From assembly GCA_030491005.1 (NCBI GenBank), contig JAKZMJ010000030.1:228449-292448 (forward strand): a stretch of 64,000 nucleotides of DNA. The letters are read 5' to 3'. The notes under the pieces are model-generated. The model saw nothing but the letters and a program-made list of their open reading frames with translations, had not been told where the DNA came from and made no database searches. Numbering within the stretch: the stretch's first letter is position 1; each line of letters begins with the position of its first letter. The stretch comes from Sulfurospirillum sp. Its GTDB lineage: Bacteria > Campylobacterota > Campylobacteria > Campylobacterales > Arcobacteraceae. Shown one piece after another: positions 32,199 to 41,544 of the stretch. A program made the position numbers and the translations under genes.

Positions 32199-33119
32199 CT
32201 ATTGTAAAAGGTCTTTAAGGCTTAGTCTTTTGCCTTTTATATACAAAGAAGAGCAAAGGGCTTTTTTTGAAGGAGCTTGTATGGTTTTTATAAGAAGTGT
32301 TCCTTTTAAGCATCCAACTTTTATATATTCTTTTTGTATTTCTAAAATCTCACCTTCTTTATTGATTGAATTATTATCTATTAAAGTTATCTCTTTTAGT
32401 TTAAGACCTGAGCTTAAAAATACTCCAGGCCAAGAAGAATAAGCTTTATATTTTTGATACAATATTTTTGCGTCTTTAAAACTAACTTCTCCATTTTCTT
32501 TTTTGATTTTCTTGCAAAGTGAACTTAAAGAATTATTTTGTTTTTTAGGCTTTATATTGTCATAATTATCTAAAGTTTGAATAGTTAATTTAGCTGCTAT
32601 ATGAGATAATTTTTCAAAAACTTCTGGACTTTCCATATTTTGCTCTAAAGATAAATATGAAAATCCTAAAATATCTCCTGTATCTAAACCCTCTTCCATT
32701 AACATAGAAGTAACACCTGTATATTTATCATCGTTTAAAATTGCTTGTTGAATGGGACTAGCTCCCCGATATTTTGGTAATAATGAGGCATGAAGATTTA
32801 TGCAAGTAGCTAGTTCAAGTATGCTCTTTGGTAAAATTTGTCCATAAGCAGCCACAAGTATAAAATCAGGTTTTAATTCTTTTATTTGTAAATATGCTTC
32901 TTGATTATTCATTAATTTAAGGGGCTGATAGATAGGAATATTTATCTTATCATCTAAACAATACTGTTTTATATTAGGTGAACATAAAATCTGTTTTCTT
33001 CCAACTTTTTTATCAGCTTGTGTAAAAAGACCTATTAGTTCATAGGAACTTTCCAATAAACTTTTAAAAATTACTGTAGCATAAGAAGGAGTACCCATAA
33101 ATAGAATTCTTTTTCTCAT
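32199..33119 (-). CDS. fmt: Methionyl-tRNA formyltransferase
   Basis: Formylates initiator Met-tRNA with 10-formyl-tetrahydrofolate. 306 residues. The N-terminal RILFMGTPSYATVIF, the catalytic core INLHASLLPKYRGASPIQQAI (about 100-120) and the following DTGDILG are family signatures; the C-terminal OB-like domain is present from about 200. It sits 4 bases downstream of proB and 6 upstream of birA in the conserved order. Confidence 0.97.
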   Translation of the reverse strand: MRKRILFMGTPSYATVIFKSLLESSYELIGLFTQADKKVGRKQILCSPNIKQYCLDDKINIPIYQPLKLMNNQEAYLQIKELKPDFILVAAYGQILPKSILELATCINLHASLLPKYRGASPIQQAILNDDKYTGVTSMLMEEGLDTGDILGFSYLSLEQNMESPEVFEKLSHIAAKLTIQTLDNYDNIKPKKQNNSLSSLCKKIKKENGEVSFKDAKILYQKYKAYSSWPGVFLSSGLKLKEITLIDNNSINKEGEILEIQKEYIKVGCLKGTLLIKTIQAPSKKALCSSLYIKGKRLSLKDLLQ

Positions 33120-33123
33120 TTAT

Positions 33124-33894
33124 TTAACCTTGCTTTTGAAATAGTGTTCCACTATTATGCTTATCTTCAAGTAAATAATCATAAACATTTTCTAAATTAA
33201 AACCTGAACTTAAATACATAGGAATATTTTTTTGCATTAAAAAATGTGCAGCTTTTAGTTTTGTAACAATTCCACCTGTAGCAAATTCACTATTTGCTGA
33301 ATGTTTCATTTGTAAATCTTCTTCTTTAATAAAATTTACATTTTTTAATATGTTGGCATTTGTATTAATATTGGGATTCTCATCATACAAGGCATCAATA
33401 TCACTTAAAATAACTAGCATATCAGCTTTGAAAAAATATGCACAATGTGCTGCTAATTGGTCATTGTCACCAAATAATAATTCTTCATTAGCAATCACAT
33501 CATTCTCATTAATTATAGGTATGATGTTATTTTTTAAAAGTATTTCCATTACTTCTTGCACATTTTTAGATCTTTTTCTTGAATCAAAATCTTCTGCAAC
33601 TAAAAGCATTTGAGCACATTTAATATTATATTGTGAAAATCTTTTTTTATAATGTTTCATTAATAATGGCTGACCAATGGAAGATAATACTTGTCTATTT
33701 AATATATTTGTTTTATCAAGGTTTAATGTAATATTTCCAGCTGCAACTGCTCCTGAACTTACTAAGATAACTTCATATTTTTTTTCATTTTTCAATTTTG
33801 ATATTAAATCAACTAAGTTATTCAATCTTTGAAGTGCAAGAGCAGAGCCTTCTCTTAACACTGCACTTCCTACTTTTATTACAATTCGTTTCAC
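33124..33894 (-). CDS. proB: Glutamate 5-kinase without PUA domain
   Basis: First step of proline synthesis: glutamate to glutamyl phosphate with ATP. 256 residues, an amino-acid-kinase domain only; E. coli ProB is about 367 with a C-terminal PUA domain. The short form is usual in Campylobacter. Seen: KVGSAVLREGS at the start, ILVSSGAVAAG and NENDVIANEELLFGDNDQLAAH in the middle, ATGGIVTKLKAAHF (substrate loop). It directly abuts obgE upstream (adjacent bases). proC lies at 54568; proA is not in the window. Confidence 0.95.
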   Translation of the reverse strand: MKRIVIKVGSAVLREGSALALQRLNNLVDLISKLKNEKKYEVILVSSGAVAAGNITLNLDKTNILNRQVLSSIGQPLLMKHYKKRFSQYNIKCAQMLLVAEDFDSRKRSKNVQEVMEILLKNNIIPIINENDVIANEELLFGDNDQLAAHCAYFFKADMLVILSDIDALYDENPNINTNANILKNVNFIKEEDLQMKHSANSEFATGGIVTKLKAAHFLMQKNIPMYLSSGFNLENVYDYLLEDKHNSGTLFQKQG

Positions 33895-34983
33895 TTATTC
33901 TAAGCCAATTAATGAATATAAGGCATAATTTAAAGATTTATCGTTAAACTTTGTTATTGCTGATAAGGGCATAATAAAAAATGGCTTTTCATTATCATAA
34001 ATATTAAATGTTAAATCTTGAACATAATATGGAAGCTTTGAATCAATTCCAAACTCATTTGAACTTGAAGACTCTAAGCCTAAGTCTTTAATAAATAAAT
34101 TAATATCAGCTTCAATATCTTCACCACAATAAGCATCTATTTTACTAAAAGCAATTGCATATTTTCTCTTAGATAAATCTGTTGAGAATTTTTCAACCTC
34201 TTCTTTTAAAACTTTATATTGTTCGGATATAGTTCTATAATTTGCGATATCTAACATAAACAATAATGTTTTAGTTCTTTCTATATGTTTTAAAAACTCC
34301 AATCCTAAGCCTTTTCCTTCACTAGCTCCATCTATAATACCAGGAATATCAGCCATAACAAAAGAATTATAATTGCCAATTTCAACTACCCCTAATTTTG
34401 GAGTTAAAGTTGTAAATTCGTAATTTGCAATTTCAGGAATGGCATTAGATGCTATTGAAATTAATGTTGATTTACCAACATTTGGATAACCAACTAAACC
34501 AACATCAGCAATAAGTTTAAGCTCTAATCTTATCTTTTTTGAAACGCCAGGAAGCCCTGGTTGGAAATATGTTGGTCTTTGATTTCTTGAGTTTTTGAAG
34601 TGAACATTTCCTAGTCCACCTTTTCCACCTTCAATTAGTAATTCTTTTTGACCTTCAACTAGCAAGTCATGTATAAGCTCACCTGTCTCATCATCAAACA
34701 CTTGTGTTCCAGGTGGTACTATTAAAGTATATTCAGGAGCTGATTTTCCTGTCATCTTATGAGCCATACCTGCTTTTCCATCTAAGGCTTTTAATTTATG
34801 TTTTCCCTTAAACCATGATAGAGTGTCTGTGTTGTTATTTACTTTAAAGTAAACATTTCCACCTCTTCCTCCATCTCCACCATCAGGTCCACCTTTAGTA
34901 ACAAACTTTTCTCGCCTAAACGAAGAGCAACCCTGCCCTCCTTTACCTGAAGATACAGTAAACTTAACACTATCTATAAACAT
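33895..34983 (-). CDS. obgE: Essential GTPase Obg/CgtA
   Basis: GTPase tied to 50S ribosome assembly and stress response. 362 residues: glycine-rich Obg fold (1-157) with [12 protein letters not shown], and a GTPase domain with G1 GYPNVGKST near 165-173, switch II DIPGI, and G4 FSKIDAY, ending without a long acidic C-terminal tail. TAGGAG is 6 bases before ATG. A terminator hairpin separates it from rpmA, so it may have its own promoter (TTATAAT lies near 35045 on the - strand). Confidence 0.97.
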   Translation of the reverse strand: MFIDSVKFTVSSGKGGQGCSSFRREKFVTKGGPDGGDGGRGGNVYFKVNNNTDTLSWFKGKHKLKALDGKAGMAHKMTGKSAPEYTLIVPPGTQVFDDETGELIHDLLVEGQKELLIEGGKGGLGNVHFKNSRNQRPTYFQPGLPGVSKKIRLELKLIADVGLVGYPNVGKSTLISIASNAIPEIANYEFTTLTPKLGVVEIGNYNSFVMADIPGIIDGASEGKGLGLEFLKHIERTKTLLFMLDIANYRTISEQYKVLKEEVEKFSTDLSKRKYAIAFSKIDAYCGEDIEADINLFIKDLGLESSSSNEFGIDSKLPYYVQDLTFNIYDNEKPFFIMPLSAITKFNDKSLNYALYSLIGLE

Positions 34984-35052
34984 TTTATCTCCTAACTTAT
35001 ACCAAACATTAAAACATATCTATTTTAAATTTTATCTATCTTAATTATAACT

Positions 35053-35087
35053 AAAAAAGGGTGCTGGTAAAACCAAACACCCTTTTA
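35053..35087 (-). terminator. Terminator after rpmA
   Basis: Stem GGGTG (35059-35063) with CACCC (35078-35082), an inner stem TGGT/ACCA, and T-rich flanks on both sides (A6 on one side, T4 on the other as read on +). On the - strand it ends in a run of six T, as expected for a stop of the rplU-rpmA transcript; it could also act in the other direction. Confidence 0.85.
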
Positions 35088-35113
35088 TCTAATTGTATCT
35101 TTAATAAAAACTC

Positions 35114-35368
35114 TTATGAAGCGTAGACAGAAACTTTTTTTCTTTTTTTATCTTTTATTTCAAATTTTACTTTTCCATCAATTAAAGCATAAATTGTATG
35201 ATCTTTACCAATTCCTACATTGTTTCCAATATGAACTTTAGTACCTCTTTGTCTTATGATAATATTACCTGCTCGTACAGTTTCACCACCATATTTTTTA
35301 ACACCAAGTCTTCTTCCAGCAGAATCTCTATTATTCTGCGTACTACCTTGACCTTTCTTATGAGCCAT
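35114..35368 (-). CDS. rpmA: 50S ribosomal protein L27
   Basis: Large-subunit protein whose N-terminus reaches the peptidyl-transferase centre. 84 residues. [20 protein letters not shown] is the standard beginning with no extra cleavable leader, followed by [31 protein letters not shown] follows AAGGAG. It lies 16 bases downstream of rplU and ends at a terminator. Confidence 0.98.
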   Translation of the reverse strand: MAHKKGQGSTQNNRDSAGRRLGVKKYGGETVRAGNIIIRQRGTKVHIGNNVGIGKDHTIYALIDGKVKFEIKDKKRKKVSVYAS

Positions 35369-35384
35369 ACTCTATCTCCTTAAA

Positions 35385-35702
35385 TTACGAAGCTATTTTA
35401 GTAATTCTAATTTTTGTAAAGCTTTTTCTAAAACCTCTTTTTACCTTAGAATCTTTTCTTCTTCTTTTTTTGTAAATAATTACTTTTCTATCTCTATTTA
35501 CACCTGTTCCATCTAAAACAACTTCAGCATGAACCTTAAAAGAAGAAATTTCTTCTCCCATTTTTAGCTCACCATCATTAATAGCTAAAATATCAGTAAT
35601 CTCTAAAGTTTCTTTAGCAGCTTTTCCAGTATAATCAATATCTACAAGGTCACCTTGCTCCACTTTATACTGTTTACCACCACACTTAATTATTGCATAC
35701 AT
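35385..35702 (-). CDS. rplU: 50S ribosomal protein L21
   Basis: Binds 23S rRNA in the large subunit. 105 residues: MYAIIKCGGKQYKVEQGDLV at the start and IYKKRRRKDSKVKRGFRKSFTKIRI at the end. ATG follows AGAGGATTAG. First gene of the long - strand run; the preceding 199 bases (35703-35901), which separate it from the helicase gene, contain only AT-rich sequence in which no clear promoter was picked. Confidence 0.97.
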   Translation of the reverse strand: MYAIIKCGGKQYKVEQGDLVDIDYTGKAAKETLEITDILAINDGELKMGEEISSFKVHAEVVLDGTGVNRDRKVIIYKKRRRKDSKVKRGFRKSFTKIRITKIAS

Positions 35703-35901
35703 ACTCTAATCCTCTAATTTTATAAAAATAATTATATTTTCAACGGGACAAAAGAATAGCAAAGTTTAGTTTAAACTTTCTTTAAGTCTATATAAAATGT
35801 TTATTTTATATCTAAATTTGAGCAAATTTAACATATTATTTTTCTAGCGACATTGATTTAAACTGCTTAAAATATGGTCTTAGGGCTGTCTATATATTTA
35901 T

Positions 35902-37206
35902 CTAGCGTTTTCTAAAATGTTTATTTTTATCTTTTTTTATTGTTTTTTTTGATTTGTTCTCTTTTTGTTCTTTACTTTCTTTCTTGTTCTTTTCTTTTTT
36001 CTGAAAACCTTTTTTCTGGCTTAAAGACATTTTCTTCATAACTTTTTGTCTTGGTTGTCTATCTTCTAATTCAAAACCTTCATAAACTTCTCTTTTTATT
36101 TCAAGCTTTAAATTTCTTTGTATTTTTGTAAATTTATTATAATCTCTGACTGTTAAAATCGTAAAGACTTCTCCATAATTACAAGCCCTTCCAGTTCTTC
36201 CAACTCTGTGAGTAAATTCATCGCTAGTTTCAGGAAGAGTAAAATTAATTACCAAAGGCAATTCTTTAATATCAAGTCCTCTTGCAGCTATGTCTGTAGC
36301 TAATAAAACTTGTATTCTTTTACCTTTAAAATCTTTAATAGCTTTTACTCTATTTTTATATTCAATATCTCCATGGATACAAGAACTATTAACCTTGTTT
36401 TCTACTAAGTATAATTGAAGTTCATCTGCCATTTCTTTTGTATTTATAAAAAGCAATATTTGCTTATGTTTTGTTTGCTTAATTAAACAAACTAACATTT
36501 CATTCTTTTTCTTAACATCAACCTTATATGCAAGATGTCTGATATAGCTTACAGTATCTCTTCTATTATGAACTTCTACAACTACGGGATCTTTTAAGAA
36601 CTCTTTTGCAAGTTTTCGCATATTTTGTGAAATGGTAGCTGAACACATACAAATTTGTCTGTGAAGTGAACATTGTGCTAATAATTCTTCAATATCTTTT
36701 ACAAAGCCCATATCAAGCATAGTATCAACTTCATCTAAGACTATAAAATTAACACTTTTTAAACTTATAACTTCTTCTTTTATTAAGTCTTTTAATCTTC
36801 CAGCTGTAGCAATAATAATATCAATACCAGTTGAGAGTTTTTGCTTTTGAAGAGTTCTACTAACCCCTCCTTGGATTTTTGTATGTCTTACTTTTAAATT
36901 TTTTCCATATACAGAAAATGACTTTGAAACTTGCTCTACTAGTTCTCTAGTTGGTACTAAAACAAGCCCTCTTAATACTCTTTTTTCTTCATTTATACTA
37001 TTGTTTAATATATTTAACATAGGTAAGACATAAGAAGCAGTTTTTCCAGTACCTGATTTTGAAGCTGCTATTACATCAATATGTTTAAGAATTAAAGGAA
37101 TTACCTTTTTTTGTATTGCTGTTGGGTGTTCATATTTTTCTTCTTTTATGGCTTCAACAAGAATTGGATTTAGGTTTAATTTTAGAAATGTATTTAATGT
37201 ATTTAT
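35902..37206 (-). CDS. DEAD-box RNA helicase with no canonical start codon
   Basis: ATP-dependent RNA helicase, about 434 residues. The Q motif is EHPTAIQ, Walker A ASKSGTGKT (about 48-56), then PTREL, Walker B DEVD, SAT, and the HRVGRTGR motif VI. The C-terminal 60 residues are Lys/Glu-rich. The first ATG in frame (37020) lies after the P-loop and cannot be the real start. Upstream the frame stays open to a TAA about 20 codons earlier, but has no ATG, GTG or TTG. The best site is ATA at 37206, with AGGA 6 bases before it; an assembly error or pseudogene is the alternative. Confidence 0.85.
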   Translation of the reverse strand: MNTLNTFLKLNLNPILVEAIKEEKYEHPTAIQKKVIPLILKHIDVIAASKSGTGKTASYVLPMLNILNNSINEEKRVLRGLVLVPTRELVEQVSKSFSVYGKNLKVRHTKIQGGVSRTLQKQKLSTGIDIIIATAGRLKDLIKEEVISLKSVNFIVLDEVDTMLDMGFVKDIEELLAQCSLHRQICMCSATISQNMRKLAKEFLKDPVVVEVHNRRDTVSYIRHLAYKVDVKKKNEMLVCLIKQTKHKQILLFINTKEMADELQLYLVENKVNSSCIHGDIEYKNRVKAIKDFKGKRIQVLLATDIAARGLDIKELPLVINFTLPETSDEFTHRVGRTGRACNYGEVFTILTVRDYNKFTKIQRNLKLEIKREVYEGFELEDRQPRQKVMKKMSLSQKKGFQKKEKNKKESKEQKENKSKKTIKKDKNKHFRKR

Positions 37207-37325
37207 TGCATATCCTTTTGTTTTTAGATTATAGCTAAGTTATTATTATATGAAGTATTATAAAGTAAATATGGTTTAATATAATAAATTACATTAAACT
37301 CTATGGAGTAAGTAGAATAGATAAA

Positions 37326-37401
37326 TGGTGCTCACAGCTGGATTTGAACCTGCAACCTCGTCCTTACCATGGACTTGCTCTACCGTTGGAGCTATGAGAG
37401 C
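37326..37401 (-). tRNA. tRNA-Thr (GGT), structurally eroded, possible pseudo-tRNA
   Basis: 76 bases read on the - strand, with encoded CCA. Cloverleaf: D stem GCTC/GAGC and TTCAAAT T-loop are good, T33 and anticodon GGT are in place, and Thr identity elements G1-C72, C2-G71, G34, G35 and T36 are present. Three helices each contain a mismatch: T5-T68 in the acceptor, A27-G43 in the anticodon stem and A51-A63 in the T stem. The usual A14 is C and position 32 is A. It could be a divergent working tRNA or a decaying copy. No other tRNA is nearby. Confidence 0.75.
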
Positions 37402-37796
37402 TATAATAATTTTGGATTATATCATAATATTTAGAAAACCAGAAACTGCACTTTGTATTTAAATTATAATTAAGCTTTTATAAAGTTAAATTATGAAAAG
37501 ATACTTAAAATATATTAAGCTTGCTTGTGTATTTTGAACTGTTAAAGATATTAGATAAACACAATTTAGTTAAAAACTATAAAAAGTGATGGAAAAATAC
37601 GATTTTTCTCTTTTAACTTTAAGTATTAAATGGAAATTAAAATATTTAAAAAACTTTTATAGAAATTGTGTCGTGTTAATATTATAAAATTAAGATTATT
37701 TACAAGCGTAATCTTTAGCCTAAAATTACTAAATCACTTTTTTAAAAGAAACTTTTAATATTATTTTCTCCATATTTTTTAAAAAAAGGAAGAAAA
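37402..37796. other. Intergenic region, no gene recognised
   Basis: 395 AT-rich bases between the tRNA and the ornithine cyclodeaminase-type gene. The longest ATG frames are under 20 codons. A short hairpin (GAAAAAT around 37593, mirrored by ATTTTTC) could end a transcript, and the promoter of the gene at 37797 must lie here; AAAGGAAG is its ribosome site. Nothing else could be supported. Confidence 0.5.
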
Positions 37797-38816
37797 ATGT
37801 TAGTTTTAGAAATCAGAGATATTAGAAAACTAAGCAAACAAATAGGTTACAAAGAATTCTTTGTAAAATTAATCTGCACTTTAGAAGAAGATTATAAGAA
37901 TTGGGAAAGTTTTGATAAATGTGCGCGACTTGCAAATCATGTTGATGGTGGAGTTATTGAACTCATGCCTATTTCAAATGAAGAATTTTATTCATTCAAA
38001 TATGTAAATGGTCATCCACAAAATCCAAAACAAAATAAATTCACTGTAATGGCTACAGGGCAATTATCACTTACAAGTACGGGTGAGCCTTTGATGTTTT
38101 CAGAAATGACACTTCTAACAGCTTTTAGAACAGCTGGAATGTCTGCCATGATGGCAAAATATTTAGCTAAAAAAGACTCTAAAGTATTAACTCTAATTGG
38201 TACAGGATCTCAAAGTGAATTTCAATACTTAGCATTTTCTTGTATTTTTAATTTAGAAGAAATAAGATTTTATGATACCGACCCAAAAGCTATGGAAAAA
38301 TTTCAAAAAAATATGTCAAAATTTGATATCAAATTAAGTCCTTGTAAAAATTCACATGAAGCTGTTCAAACAGCTGATATTATTACAACTTGTACAGCTG
38401 ATAAAAATTATCAAACAGTTCTAACAAAAGAGATGATAAAAAAAGATGTTTTTATTAATGCTTTAGGAGGCGATTGTCCAGGTAAAACTGAGCTTGAAAA
38501 ATCTTTAGTAAAAGCTTGTACAATTGTAGTTGAATATTTACCACAGTCAAGAGTTGAAGGTGAGATACAACAATTAGAAAAAGACTTTATTTGCACAGAA
38601 GTTCATGAAATTATCAAAAAACAAAAAAAATTAAATGTAAGTACACATGGAACTATCTTATATGATAGTGTAGGGTTTGCTTTAGAGGATTATTCTGTTT
38701 TAAGGCTTGTATATGAACTTGCAAAAAAAAATAATATTGGTCAAGACATGGATTTAATTCCAAAAATTAGTGATGTTAAAGATCTGTTTTCCCTATTAGA
38801 TAATGAAGTTGAATAA
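37797..38816 (+). CDS. Ornithine cyclodeaminase family protein
   Basis: Family members convert ornithine directly to proline and ammonia with NAD, or reduce cyclic imino acids. 339 residues. The Rossmann motif is LIGTGSQSEFQ (around 133-143), and the substrate-side FRTAGMSAMMAKYLA precedes it as in ornithine cyclodeaminase. The neighbour starting 5 bases downstream is an arginase-family protein, which would supply ornithine, so conversion of arginine to proline is the natural reading. ATG is preceded by AAAGGAAG. The enzyme activity itself is not proven by sequence. Confidence 0.88.
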   Translation: MLVLEIRDIRKLSKQIGYKEFFVKLICTLEEDYKNWESFDKCARLANHVDGGVIELMPISNEEFYSFKYVNGHPQNPKQNKFTVMATGQLSLTSTGEPLMFSEMTLLTAFRTAGMSAMMAKYLAKKDSKVLTLIGTGSQSEFQYLAFSCIFNLEEIRFYDTDPKAMEKFQKNMSKFDIKLSPCKNSHEAVQTADIITTCTADKNYQTVLTKEMIKKDVFINALGGDCPGKTELEKSLVKACTIVVEYLPQSRVEGEIQQLEKDFICTEVHEIIKKQKKLNVSTHGTILYDSVGFALEDYSVLRLVYELAKKNNIGQDMDLIPKISDVKDLFSLLDNEVE

Positions 38817-38821
38817 TTAAA

Positions 38822-39775
38822 ATGAAAAAAAATATCAAATTAATAGAAGTATATTCAGATATAGCAGGAAGTAAAAAAGGTGCATCTTTAGGTATAGATG
38901 CACTAAAAAAATCATGTGAAGATATAGAATCACAATTTTTTAAAAGTTTTTTAAGTGAAGCAATTAGAGATGAAAATAAAGCATATTCAAAAAAAAGTAT
39001 ATTCAAACATGCAAAATATATAGATAAGATTTATTTAGTAATTGCACGGCTTGCAAAAAGAGTTAAACGCTTAAGGAAAAAAAACTTATTTCCTATTATT
39101 TTATCAGGAGATCATGCTTCTTGTGCTGGAACTATGCACGGTCTTAAGATGGCTCATCCAAACGATGAAATAGGTGTAGTTTATATTGATGCCCATGCAG
39201 ATATTCACTCACCTTATACAAGCTCTTCTGGAAATATGCACGGAATGCCTTTGGCAATTGCTTGTGCCTTAGATAATGTAGAAGAAAAAAAACAAGATAT
39301 AAGCAAAGAAGAAAAAAAATATTGGGAAAAGTTAAAATTTTTAAGTAGCAAAGAAGCCTCTATAAAAGCGAATAATATTGTATTTTGTGCTTTAAGAGAT
39401 TTTCAAAAAGAAGAAAAAACTTTAATAGATAAATATGATATGCCAATTCATACAGTAAAAGATATTACATATAATGGAATAAAAACTACTGTAGAAAAAA
39501 TATTTAAAAGCTTAGAGCATTGTAAACATATATATGTATCTTTTGATGTAGATAGCGTAGACCCCTTATATGTACCAGGGACTGGAACTCCTTCTAAAGA
39601 GGGTTTATCTTATGACCAAGCTTTACAATTAAATTTAGAACTAATTAAAAATGAGAAAGTATGTTGTTGGGAAATAGCAGAAATTAATCCAATTTATAAT
39701 AAAAGAGCAGATGATAGTTTGAAAATATTTCAGATTTTAGAAAAAGTCACTAATATGCTAATCAAGCATTATTGA
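38822..39775 (+). CDS. Arginase/ureohydrolase family protein
   Basis: Manganese hydrolase that probably splits arginine to ornithine and urea. 317 residues. Metal ligands all present: His98 (SGDHAS), Asp123, His125 and Asp127 (IDAHADIH), Asp242 and Asp244 (SFDVDSVDP). The end WEIAEINPIYN is also usual for arginase. Start ATG lies 5 bases after the ornithine cyclodeaminase-type gene, so the two form an operon. Agmatinase is the main alternative; the ornithine-using neighbour favours arginase. Confidence 0.9.
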   Translation: MKKNIKLIEVYSDIAGSKKGASLGIDALKKSCEDIESQFFKSFLSEAIRDENKAYSKKSIFKHAKYIDKIYLVIARLAKRVKRLRKKNLFPIILSGDHASCAGTMHGLKMAHPNDEIGVVYIDAHADIHSPYTSSSGNMHGMPLAIACALDNVEEKKQDISKEEKKYWEKLKFLSSKEASIKANNIVFCALRDFQKEEKTLIDKYDMPIHTVKDITYNGIKTTVEKIFKSLEHCKHIYVSFDVDSVDPLYVPGTGTPSKEGLSYDQALQLNLELIKNEKVCCWEIAEINPIYNKRADDSLKIFQILEKVTNMLIKHY

Positions 39776-39843
39776 TTTTTATATTGCATATTGCATATTT
39801 TTATATAAAAAGATACAATCAAAATTATTAAAAGGAGTATATT

Positions 39844-40710
39844 TTGAAGACTATAAGCATAGCTCATTCTCCTGATGCCGATGATATATTTATGTATTAT
39901 GCTATTAAATTTGGTTGGGTTAGTCCAAAAGATGCTGTATTTGTCAATATTGCTGATGATATAGAAAGTTTAAATCAAGCTACAATAAAAGGCAAATATG
40001 ATATTTGTGCAATATCTTTTGCCTTATATCCTTTTGTAAAAGAGGATTATGCTTTACTTAAAACTGCTGTTTCTTTTGGTGAGGGGTATGGTCCTAAATT
40101 AATTAAGAAAAAAAATACTAAGCTAAAAAGAAACTTTAAAGTAGCACTTAGTGGAGAGTTTACAACTAACGCACTTTTATTTAAAATAGCCTATCGTGAT
40201 GCTAGAATTATTTATATGAACTTTTTAGAAATAGAAAAAGCAGTAATAGATGGTATTGTAGATGCTGGCGTTTTAATTCATGAGTCTATTTTAACATATG
40301 ATAATAACTTAGAAGTTGAACGCGAAATTTGGGATATTTGGCTTGAGTTATGTCAAGAAGATGATTTACCTTTACCCTTAGGTGGAATGTGCCTTAGACG
40401 CTCAATTCCTTTGCATAGTGCTATTAATTATGAAAATACTTTAATAAAAGCAGTGCAAGTAGCTAATAAACATAAAGATATATTATCTAAGATGCTTTTT
40501 GATAAAAATTTAATAAGAGTTGAAGCAGACATTTTAGATAAGTATTTAGACCTTTATGCAAATGATAATTCTATTTCTTTAAGTGCAATTCAATATAAAG
40601 CAATAGATAAGCTATTTGAAATAGGTTATAAGCATGGATTTTATGAAAATTTAATTCAAGCAAATAAATTTACAATTCCAAGTGATTATGAAAAATATCG
40701 TTCACAATAA
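39844..40710 (+). CDS. mqnD: 1,4-dihydroxy-6-naphthoate synthase, menaquinone biosynthesis
   Basis: Last ring-forming step of the futalosine pathway to menaquinone: cyclic de-hypoxanthine futalosine to 1,4-dihydroxy-6-naphthoate. 288 residues with a periplasmic-binding-protein fold. Seen: HSPDADDIFMYYAI near the start, DICAISFALYPF (about 58-69), and the LPLPLGGMCLRR run near residue 177. The start is TTG at 39844 with AAGGAG 8 bases upstream; no in-frame ATG fits. MurB begins inside its last 8 codons. Confidence 0.92.
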   Translation: MKTISIAHSPDADDIFMYYAIKFGWVSPKDAVFVNIADDIESLNQATIKGKYDICAISFALYPFVKEDYALLKTAVSFGEGYGPKLIKKKNTKLKRNFKVALSGEFTTNALLFKIAYRDARIIYMNFLEIEKAVIDGIVDAGVLIHESILTYDNNLEVEREIWDIWLELCQEDDLPLPLGGMCLRRSIPLHSAINYENTLIKAVQVANKHKDILSKMLFDKNLIRVEADILDKYLDLYANDNSISLSAIQYKAIDKLFEIGYKHGFYENLIQANKFTIPSDYEKYRSQ

Positions 40711-41485
40711 TAACTTTTTTAAAGAAATAGATTTTACTAAGTATTCATCTATTAAAATAGGTCCAAAAGCCAAGGTATTGGTTATTAATAAAATTGCAGA
40801 TTATAAAGACTATCAAATATTAGGTCATGGTAATAATATTTTAGTATCTAATTCTCATCCTAAATTTGCTATTTTAGGTGATGATTTTTCTTATATTAAA
40901 AAAGAAGATAAACTTTTATATGTAGGTTGTTCTACAAAATCTTCAAAACTTCTAACTTATGTCAAAAAAAACAATATAGCAAATATGGAGTTTTTAGCTA
41001 AATTACCTGGTTGTTTAGGTGGTTTGGTTAAAATGAATGCAGGTTTAAAACAATGGGAAATTTTTAATTATATTCATAGTATTAAAACAAGTGATGGATA
41101 TATAAAAAAAGAAGATATAAAATATTCATATAGACATACAAATATAAACACGATAATTTATGAGGTGGTTTTTAATTTAAACTATGGATATGATAAAAGC
41201 CAAGAAAAAATATTTAAGCAAATGAGAGATAATCAACCAAAAACTCCAAGTGCTGGATCTTGTTTTAAAAATCCAGATACAAAATACGCTGGAGAATTAA
41301 TTGAACAAGTTGGTTTAAAATCTTTTAAAATCGGAGATATGTCTTTTTCTTGCGTTCATGCTAACTTTTTAGTAAACCATGGGAAAGGTACATTTAGAGA
41401 GGCTATGGAATTAATAAACTTAGCAAAACATAAAATCAAAACAAAATTTAATATAAATATACAAGAAGAAGTAATAATTTATTAG
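40688..41485 (+). CDS. murB: UDP-N-acetylenolpyruvoylglucosamine reductase
   Basis: FAD enzyme that makes UDP-N-acetylmuramate for peptidoglycan. About 265 residues. FAD-binding GHGNNILVS is near residue 46; the catalytic serine lies in PSAGSCFKNP (about 195-204), followed by the conserved YAGELIEQVGLKSFKIGD, and the C-terminal Glu is in QEEVIIY. Two starts are possible: GTG at 40682 and ATG at 40688; ATG is preferred though neither has a strong ribosome site. It overlaps mqnD by 23 bases and probably relies on it for translation. Confidence 0.94.
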   Translation: MKNIVHNNNFFKEIDFTKYSSIKIGPKAKVLVINKIADYKDYQILGHGNNILVSNSHPKFAILGDDFSYIKKEDKLLYVGCSTKSSKLLTYVKKNNIANMEFLAKLPGCLGGLVKMNAGLKQWEIFNYIHSIKTSDGYIKKEDIKYSYRHTNINTIIYEVVFNLNYGYDKSQEKIFKQMRDNQPKTPSAGSCFKNPDTKYAGELIEQVGLKSFKIGDMSFSCVHANFLVNHGKGTFREAMELINLAKHKIKTKFNINIQEEVIIY

Positions 41486-41544
41486 AAATATAAATAAATT
41501 TATGCTAGAATTCAAGACTAAAATAGGATAAGGGTTTTTAAAAA

